Assembly: GCA_038231295.1 (NCBI GenBank)
Contig: JBBRLP010000005.1
Location: 1-64,000, forward strand
DNA length: 64,000 bases
Reading direction: 5' to 3'
Origin: JANXLO01 sp038231295
Lineage (GTDB): Bacteria; Armatimonadota; Chthonomonadetes; Chthonomonadales; Chthonomonadaceae
Position numbers and translations under genes: made by a program. Numbering within the stretch: the first letter of the stretch is position 1; every line of letters begins with the position of its first letter. Positions 59,380 through 64,000 of the stretch are shown here, piece after piece. Under the pieces are notes generated by a model. The model was not told the DNA's origin. It made no database searches and saw only the letters and a program-made list of their open reading frames with translations.

Positions 59380-60060
59380 CTACTCCGGCTCTTCGCGCAG
59401 GACATACCCAACGCCACGCACCGTATGCAGCAGTTTCTTCGCACCCCCTGCGTCCACTTTTTTTCGCAGGAAGTTCATGTAGACCTCCAGCACATTGCTG
59501 CCCGCGTCAAAATCGTATCCCCAGACGCTTTCGAGGATGGCGGTGCGGGTGTAGACCTGGCCGGGATGGCGCAGCAACAGTTCGAGCAGGGCATACTCCT
59601 TGTTGGTCAGTTCGATAGTCCGCCCGTCGCGCTGCACAGCGCGGGTCGCCGGATCAATCGTAAGGTCCGCATACTCCAGGCGTGGGAGACGGTTCGCGTT
59701 CGCCTGCCGCCGCAGAAGCGCACGCAGCCGGGCGAGCAGCTCGTCGAAGGCAAAGGGCTTTGGCAGGTAGTCGTCACAGCCGCTGTCCAGCCCCTGTACC
59801 CGGTCTTCCAGTGCATTCCGTGCCGTGAGTGCAAGGACGGGAAAGCCTATACCTCGCTCCCGCAGTTCCCGCACAACAGAGAATCCGTCACGTCCCGGCA
59901 GCATAATGTCGAGGACAATCGCGGCATATTCGTTGACCAGCGCGTAGTCCAGCCCCTCCTCCCCCGTATGCACGACATCCACTGTGTACGAAGACTGCTC
60001 CAGCCCCTGCTTCAGAAAACTGGCGACCTTTTTTTCATCCTCAACAACCAGTATTCTCAT
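59380..60060 (-). CDS. OmpR family response regulator
   Basis: The 226-residue regulator has a receiver domain (MRILVVEDEKKVASFLKQGL, phospho-acceptor in AAIVLDIMLPGRDG, KPFAFDELLARL) and a winged-helix DNA-binding domain (YADLTIDPATRAVQRDGRTI, VLEVYMNFLRKKVD, VRGVGYVLRE). It pairs with the kinase directly downstream. GGAAGG precedes the ATG at 60060. A TATAAT on the minus strand (60100-60095) is a likely -10; the -35 is weak. Targets unknown; an ABC export or envelope role would be a guess. Confidence 0.95.
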   Translation of the reverse strand: MRILVVEDEKKVASFLKQGLEQSSYTVDVVHTGEEGLDYALVNEYAAIVLDIMLPGRDGFSVVRELRERGIGFPVLALTARNALEDRVQGLDSGCDDYLPKPFAFDELLARLRALLRRQANANRLPRLEYADLTIDPATRAVQRDGRTIELTNKEYALLELLLRHPGQVYTRTAILESVWGYDFDAGSNVLEVYMNFLRKKVDAGGAKKLLHTVRGVGYVLREEPE

Positions 60061-60094
60061 GCGCCCTTCCGTTCTCTTATCGCTCACTATAGTC

Positions 60095-60100
60095 ATTATA
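60095..60100 (-). promoter_or_regulatory. -10 box of two-component operon
   Basis: TATAAT on the minus strand, 35 bases before the regulator ATG; no clear -35. Confidence 0.5.
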
Positions 60101-60213
60101 CCGCTACGTTGAGGTTTCAGTCGCAGCAAACCACGCGCCAGCCAGAAGAGGGAGTATCGTTTGCGGTGCAGCGATGTAATGTAGTAAACTGCTCGATAAG
60201 GAGGAGAGGAAGA

Positions 60214-60834
60214 ATGGCGACGAGGATTTCCGATTTGGTAGTTAGTCCCCAGGAGTATCTGATGCGGGAACGACAGGCGACGTATCGCCACGAGTATGTA
60301 GACGGACAGATCGTCGCGATGTCGGGCGCGACGCGACGACACAATGTGATTTCCTTAAACATCGCGAGTGAAATTCGCAATGGCTTGCAGGGCAGACCTT
60401 GTGAAGCCTATGCCGCCGATATGCGCGTGCGGCTGGAAGGGGCGAGATTCTATACCTACCCCGATGTCGTTGCGGTCTGTGGGGAGCCGAGGTTTGAAGA
60501 TGGCGAACTGGACACGCTGCTGAATCCGACGGTGATTGTCGAGACACTTTCCCCAACAACGGCGGCGTACGACCGGGGCGAAAAGTTCGCTTACTATCGT
60601 CAGATCGCTTCCCTGCAAGACTACTTGCTGCTCTCCCAGGACAGAATGCTGGTCGAACACTTTACGGGCCAGGGAGAATTCTGGCTCTATATCCCTCTAA
60701 ATCGTGCGGAGGACACCCTGAACCTGGTTTCGATTGACTGCCAAATCTCACTGGCAGAGATTTACGACAAAATCACCTTCGACGCCGATGAGCCATTGCC
60801 ACCCGAGCCGCCGGAGACCAACGGAAGCGTCTGA
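60214..60834 (+). CDS. Uma2 family (DUF820) putative endonuclease
   Basis: The 206-residue protein belongs to the Uma2/DUF820 family, a PD-(D/E)xK-fold group with many copies in cyanobacteria and related lineages. Hallmarks are VSPQEYLMRERQATYRHEYV, DGQIVAMSGATRRHNVISLN, the catalytic line YTYPDVVAVCGEP with VIVETLSPTTAAYDRGEKFA, then YYRQIASLQDYLLLSQD. Its role is uncertain: some members are linked to transposition or DNA repair. GGAGGAGAGG precedes the ATG at 60214. It is divergent from the two-component system. Confidence 0.85.
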   Translation: MATRISDLVVSPQEYLMRERQATYRHEYVDGQIVAMSGATRRHNVISLNIASEIRNGLQGRPCEAYAADMRVRLEGARFYTYPDVVAVCGEPRFEDGELDTLLNPTVIVETLSPTTAAYDRGEKFAYYRQIASLQDYLLLSQDRMLVEHFTGQGEFWLYIPLNRAEDTLNLVSIDCQISLAEIYDKITFDADEPLPPEPPETNGSV

Positions 60835-60882
60835 CCCCTGTGAGGAGGCCGGACGCTTCCATGCAAAAAAAAGTACTACCGA

Positions 60883-62430
60883 TTAGACGTGTTCGAGGGT
60901 CTGTTCGAGGGCGGCCGGGGTGATGCGGCTGACGAGTTTGTTGAGGGCGTGGACGTAGGCTTTGCCGCTCGCGACCACGATGTCGGTGTGTGCGCCGCGC
61001 CCGGTATAGATGTCGTTGCCGCGCCGGATACGAATGGTCACATCGGCGAGGGCGTCAATCCCCTGCGTGACGGCCTGAATGTTGAATTCGATCAGATCGT
61101 TCTCGACTCCGACGATACGGTTGATGGCGCGATAGACTGCATCCACCGGCCCCGTGCCATGACAGGAGTCAATCAGTTCCCGGCCCTGCGAGTCGCGAAT
61201 ATTGACGGTCGCCGTGGGAACCAGTTTGTCGCCGCAAGAGACCTGAACGTGCAGCAGTTCGAAAGTCTGATGCACCGCGCTCGTCTCGTCCTGCACGATC
61301 TTTTCCAGGTCCTCGTCGTAAACCTCTTTTTTGCGGTCGGCGATGTCAAGGAAGCGCGTATAGACCTTCTCTACCTGCTCCTCGCTGAACGTGTAGCCCA
61401 GCACTTCCAGACGATGCAGCAGTGCATGACGGCCCGAACGCGCCGTCAGCACGATTTTGCTCTCGTGAATGCCGACATCCGCCGGGTCTATGATCTCATA
61501 GGTCGAGCGCTCTTTCAGCACCCCATCCTGATGAATGCCGGAAGAGTGCGCGAAGGCGTTCGCCCCGACGATAGCCTTGTTCGGCTGCACCAGAATGCCC
61601 GTCGAGGCGCTGACCATGCGGCTGGTGCGATACAGCTCCTGCGTCACGATGCCGGTTTCGCAGTCGTAGATGTCGCGGCGCGTCTTCATCGCCATGACCA
61701 CCTCTTCCAGACTGGTGTTACCCGCCCGCTCTCCGATGCCGTTGATGGTACATTCGATCTGCCGCGCTCCGTTGCGGACTCCCGCCAGCGAGTTCGCCGT
61801 CGCCATTCCCAGATCGTTGTGGCAATGGACACTGATAATCGCCTTGTCGATGTTTGGCACTTGCGCCACGACATAGGCGATGAGCGCCCCATACTCGTCC
61901 GGCGTCGTATAGCCCGTCGTGTCGGGAATATTGATGACCGAGGCTCCGGCTTTGATGACCGCTTCGATCACTTGGCACAGATAGTCCCTATCCGCCCGGC
62001 CCGAATCCTCCAGAAAATACTCCACCTCCGCCACATAGTTGCGGGCGTGTTTCACCGCCGCGACACCCCGTTCCATCGCCTGTTCGCGGGTCAGGCGCAG
62101 TTTGTGCTGAAGGTGACTGTCGGAGACGCCGAGACCCGTATGAATGCGCGGATGCACCGCATCTTTGAGGGCTTCCGCCGCCGCATCAATATCCTTTTGT
62201 ACGGCGCGGGTCAGGCCGCAGACCGTCGCGTTCTTAATGAGCCGACTAATGCCCTGCACCGCCTGAAAATCACCCGGAGAGGAGATGGGGAAGCCCGCTT
62301 CGATCACGTCAACACCCAGCCGCTCAAGCTGCCGTGCGATCTCCAGTTTCTCCTCGACGTTGAGGGACGCGCCCGGAGACTGCTCTCCGTCGCGCAGGGT
62401 GGTATCGAAAATATGAATTCGGTTCGCCAT
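60883..62430 (-). CDS. leuA: 2-isopropylmalate synthase LeuA
   Basis: The 515-residue enzyme catalyses the first committed step of leucine synthesis, acetyl-CoA plus 2-oxoisovalerate to 2-isopropylmalate. Catalytic parts: HIFDTTLRDGEQSPGASLNV (metal Asp), VIEAGFPISSPGDFQAVQGI, IPDTTGYTTPDEYGALI, HCHNDLGMATANSLAGVRNG with the metal histidines and FAHSSGIHQDGVLKERSTYE. The C-terminal part (PTATVNIRDSQGRELIDSCH, EFNIQAVTQGIDALADVTIR) is the leucine-feedback regulatory domain. AGGAG precedes the ATG at 62430. Lies downstream of the phytanoyl-CoA dioxygenase-like gene with two REP-like palindromes between, and ilvC is near, forming a branched-chain group. Confidence 0.97.
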   Translation of the reverse strand: MANRIHIFDTTLRDGEQSPGASLNVEEKLEIARQLERLGVDVIEAGFPISSPGDFQAVQGISRLIKNATVCGLTRAVQKDIDAAAEALKDAVHPRIHTGLGVSDSHLQHKLRLTREQAMERGVAAVKHARNYVAEVEYFLEDSGRADRDYLCQVIEAVIKAGASVINIPDTTGYTTPDEYGALIAYVVAQVPNIDKAIISVHCHNDLGMATANSLAGVRNGARQIECTINGIGERAGNTSLEEVVMAMKTRRDIYDCETGIVTQELYRTSRMVSASTGILVQPNKAIVGANAFAHSSGIHQDGVLKERSTYEIIDPADVGIHESKIVLTARSGRHALLHRLEVLGYTFSEEQVEKVYTRFLDIADRKKEVYDEDLEKIVQDETSAVHQTFELLHVQVSCGDKLVPTATVNIRDSQGRELIDSCHGTGPVDAVYRAINRIVGVENDLIEFNIQAVTQGIDALADVTIRIRRGNDIYTGRGAHTDIVVASGKAYVHALNKLVSRITPAALEQTLEHV

Positions 62431-62499
62431 AGAAGTACTCCTCACAGAAAGGTTTCCGTCCGCAGGACGGTCGGCCACAGTCCTCCCAGCCGGGTCATT

Positions 62500-62554
62500 C
62501 CCCCAATATTGGGGGCCAGGGGGCGACTCCCCCAGAATTGGGGGCCGGGGGGCC
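62500..62554. repeat. Two tandem REP-like palindromes
   Basis: CCCCC-AATATT-GGGGG-CCAGGGGG (62500-62523) and CCCCC-AGAATT-GGGGG-CCGGGGGG (62529-62550) are near-identical units set head-to-tail in the 145-base gap before leuA. A single copy occurs at 20011-20033. Confidence 0.75.
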
Positions 62555-62575
62555 GGACTCCGCTTCACGCCCCGG

Positions 62576-63319
62576 TCAGTAAATTTTGTCCGGGATTCGC
62601 ACGGACGGCTTCCGCAGCAGGGCAGTCTGCTTTTCGCTCAGCCCCGGATAGTTCGCCGGATCGTAGTAGTTCGAAGCCCAGGAGAGCGGGCCGGGAGAGT
62701 ATTTGAAGAACAGCGTCCGGCGCTCATGCGCGGCGTTCCAGGGCAGGGTGCCATGCGTCAGGGCCTCCGTGAAGATGACAGCGGTTCCTGCCGGGCCAAT
62801 CACTCTATCCACAAACGGCTGCGCTTGTTCCAGATCGCGCCACTCGTTCGGGAACGGCAGATTGCTCTTGTGGCTGCCGGGAACACATCCGAAGCCGCCA
62901 TCGCCTTCGCCAATGTCGTGCAGGTTGTAGGCCACCACCGTCAGGCCACAGAAGATACGGTTGTCCTGAAACCGATAGTACTGCGACGGGTCGAACGGGG
63001 TTCCGCCCCCGTGCAGGCTCCAGCCAATCGGGCCTTTGCGGCCCCGTATCACGTCACAGTAGTCGTGATCGAGGCGGAAGTTCGCGCCGAGGATGGCATC
63101 GAGATACGGCATAAGGCGCGGGTTGTCCAGAACGCCGTACATCGGCTCTCCCCACGCCAGCAGATTCCCAAACCGATGGGACGGCGCGTCCGGCGCGACT
63201 TTCGCTTCCAGATGCGTGTCCACCAGCCCGTTCAGCGTGGTTATCTGTTCCGGCGTCAGCGCGTCCCGCACCACCAGATAGCCCTGAAGATCGAAGAGAT
63301 ACCGTTCCTGCTCCGTCAA
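62576..63319 (-). CDS. Phytanoyl-CoA dioxygenase family protein
   Basis: The 247-residue protein is an Fe(II)/2-oxoglutarate-dependent oxygenase fold of the PhyH family: LFDLQGYLVVRDALTPEQIT, FRLDHDYCDVIR, WSLHGGGTPFDPSQ (HxD-type metal ligands region), CVPGSHKSNLPFPNEW and THGTLPWNAAHERRTLFFKY with the distal His and 2OG-binding Arg. The substrate is unknown; the family acts on lipids, siderophores, nucleosides and natural products. Start TTG 63319 with AGGAG seven bases upstream is preferred over a TTG at 63358 with no ribosome site. It lies between ilvC and leuA, same strand. Confidence 0.85.
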   Translation of the reverse strand: MTEQERYLFDLQGYLVVRDALTPEQITTLNGLVDTHLEAKVAPDAPSHRFGNLLAWGEPMYGVLDNPRLMPYLDAILGANFRLDHDYCDVIRGRKGPIGWSLHGGGTPFDPSQYYRFQDNRIFCGLTVVAYNLHDIGEGDGGFGCVPGSHKSNLPFPNEWRDLEQAQPFVDRVIGPAGTAVIFTEALTHGTLPWNAAHERRTLFFKYSPGPLSWASNYYDPANYPGLSEKQTALLRKPSVRIPDKIY

Positions 63320-63382
63320 CGCTCTGCTCCTCGTTGAGAAAAAAGGCGAGGGAGGCAACTCTGCTCCCTCGCCTGCGGACGT

Positions 63383-64000
63383 CTAGCCGCGCCATTCGAC
63401 GCGAGAGACGCGCTCATTGGCCTGCGGCTGCTCTTCGGTCGCGACGACCTGCGTGGTCGCCTGCGGAACACTGCTCTTGACCCAGCTCATCATGGAGCGC
63501 AGTTCGCGCCCGACCTTCTCGATCTGATGGTTGCGGTCTTTGTTCTCCAGCGCACGGAAGACCGGACGCCCGGCGCGGTTTTCCAGAATCCACTCGCGGG
63601 CGAACTCGCCGCTCTGAATCTGGCGCAGCGTCTCCTTCATCGTCTCACGTACATGGTCGTCCACGATCTTCGGGCCGCGTGTCATGTCGCCGAACTGCGC
63701 GGTGTCCGAGATGGAGTAGCGCATTCCCGCGATTCCCGACTCATACATCAGGTCTACAATCAGTTTGAGTTCGTGGAGGCACTCGAAGTAAGCGATTTCG
63801 GGCTGATAGCCCGCATTGACGAGCGTCTCGAAGCCTGCCTTGACCAGAGCGGTCGCGCCACCGCACAAAACGGCCTGCTCGCCGAACAGGTCGGTTTCGG
63901 TCTCTTCCTGAAACGTCGTCTCCAGCACTCCGGCCCGCGTTCCACCGATGGCTTTGGCATAGGCCAGCGCGATGTTCTTCGCCTCGCCGGTATGGTTCTG
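63383..64000 (-). CDS. ilvC: Ketol-acid reductoisomerase IlvC, C-terminal part
   Basis: The gene enters from the right edge of the window, so its 5' part is missing; the visible 205 codons end at 63383. The visible part is the catalytic helical domain of acetohydroxyacid reductoisomerase, which isomerises and reduces acetolactate in valine/isoleucine/leucine synthesis with NADPH: the sequence NHTGEAKNIALAYAKAIGGT leads to TTFQEETETDLFGEQAVLCG (metal-binding acidic residues), AYFECLHELKLIVDLMYESG, GMRYSISDTAQFGD. The final 30 residues (PQATTQVVATEEQPQANERV) are a short class-I tail. It belongs to a branched-chain amino acid group with leuA. Confidence 0.95.
   Translation of the reverse strand, partial: QNHTGEAKNIALAYAKAIGGTRAGVLETTFQEETETDLFGEQAVLCGGATALVKAGFETLVNAGYQPEIAYFECLHELKLIVDLMYESGIAGMRYSISDTAQFGDMTRGPKIVDDHVRETMKETLRQIQSGEFAREWILENRAGRPVFRALENKDRNHQIEKVGRELRSMMSWVKSSVPQATTQVVATEEQPQANERVSRVEWRG

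Noticed and set aside
60824..60868. Hairpin GGAAGCGTC/GACGCTTCC after the Uma2 gene as a terminator
   Set aside because: The stem overlaps the stop region but is followed by A, not T, on the plus strand; on the minus strand the T run precedes the stem.
60889..62706. Plus-strand frame of 605 codons
   Set aside because: Antisense of leuA; no domain.
1..64000. CRISPR arrays, rRNA or tRNA genes, complete insertion sequences
   Set aside because: I looked in all gaps and found no regular spaced repeats, no RNA gene signatures and no intact transposase.

Overview
The window is about 60% G+C bacterial chromosome with 59 supported protein genes (one is a Rhs remnant, one is cut by the window end) and no rRNA, tRNA or CRISPR. 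The phylum cannot be fixed from sequence alone. My best guess is an Armatimonadota- or cyanobacteria-adjacent lineage, based on three xylose-isomerase-like TIM barrels, WD40 and NHL propellers, a Ycf46-type AAA ATPase, a BT1-type carrier, split ArgZ/AgrE-like arginine catabolism, and strong sigma-70 promoters of the TTGACA/TATAAT type. Frequent GTG/TTG starts with good Shine-Dalgarno sites, four-base ATGA overlaps and short gaps show dense operons.

Layout. 1-770: palindromic repeats and a 73-residue hypothetical. 0.8-6 kb: sugar isomerase-like protein, GNAT, an arginine-to-proline pair (ornithine cyclodeaminase-like plus arginine dihydrolase-like) and a GHMP kinase. 6.1-6.5 kb: a large imperfect palindrome. 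6.6-13 kb: secreted transglutaminase-like protein, YkgJ cysteine-cluster protein, PcrA helicase, methyltransferase and a ferritin-VIT1 fusion. 13-22 kb (mostly minus strand): bifunctional Rel, Crp/Fnr regulator, Tat-exported TIM barrel, WD40-TPR protein, NHL propeller, Ycf46-like ATPase. 21.9-23.6 kb: TIM barrel, then an AhpD-like protein whose CxxC motif reads CxxTGA, a strong selenocysteine candidate with a hairpin that fits the bacterial SECIS model. 23.6-29.8 kb: a three-gene operon (sigma factor, HTH protein, ImmA/IrrE peptidase fused to a UvrD-type helicase) divergent from a small gene and lexA. 30-31.3 kb: rplJ-rplL with an attenuated L10-type leader. 31.4-35.5 kb: MATE, BT1 and M42 peptidase genes.

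35.7-42.8 kb is one long plus-strand run: circularly permuted ATP-grasp, alpha-E protein, transglutaminase, PII, RING-like zinc protein, E1, ubiquitin-like protein ending in GGG, E2 and JAB/JAMM peptidase. It amounts to a full bacterial ubiquitin-like conjugation set, with PII translationally coupled to its first gene. 42.85-44.8 kb is an A+T-rich island with a Rhs remnant, a small membrane protein and an unknown gene. 45-51 kb: lipid kinase, ECF sigma/anti-sigma pair and two ABC-2 exporters. 51-60 kb: a secreted protein extended into an inverted-repeat element, an ion-transporter-type permease, methyltransferase/glycosyltransferase pair, ADP-ribosylglycohydrolase and an OmpR-type two-component system. 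60-64 kb: Uma2 nuclease-like protein, leuA, a phytanoyl-CoA dioxygenase-like protein and the 3' part of ilvC.

The strongest leads are the probable selenoprotein at 22973-23551, the peptidase-helicase operon at 23605-28505, and the PII-linked ubiquitin-like operon at 39378-42847.
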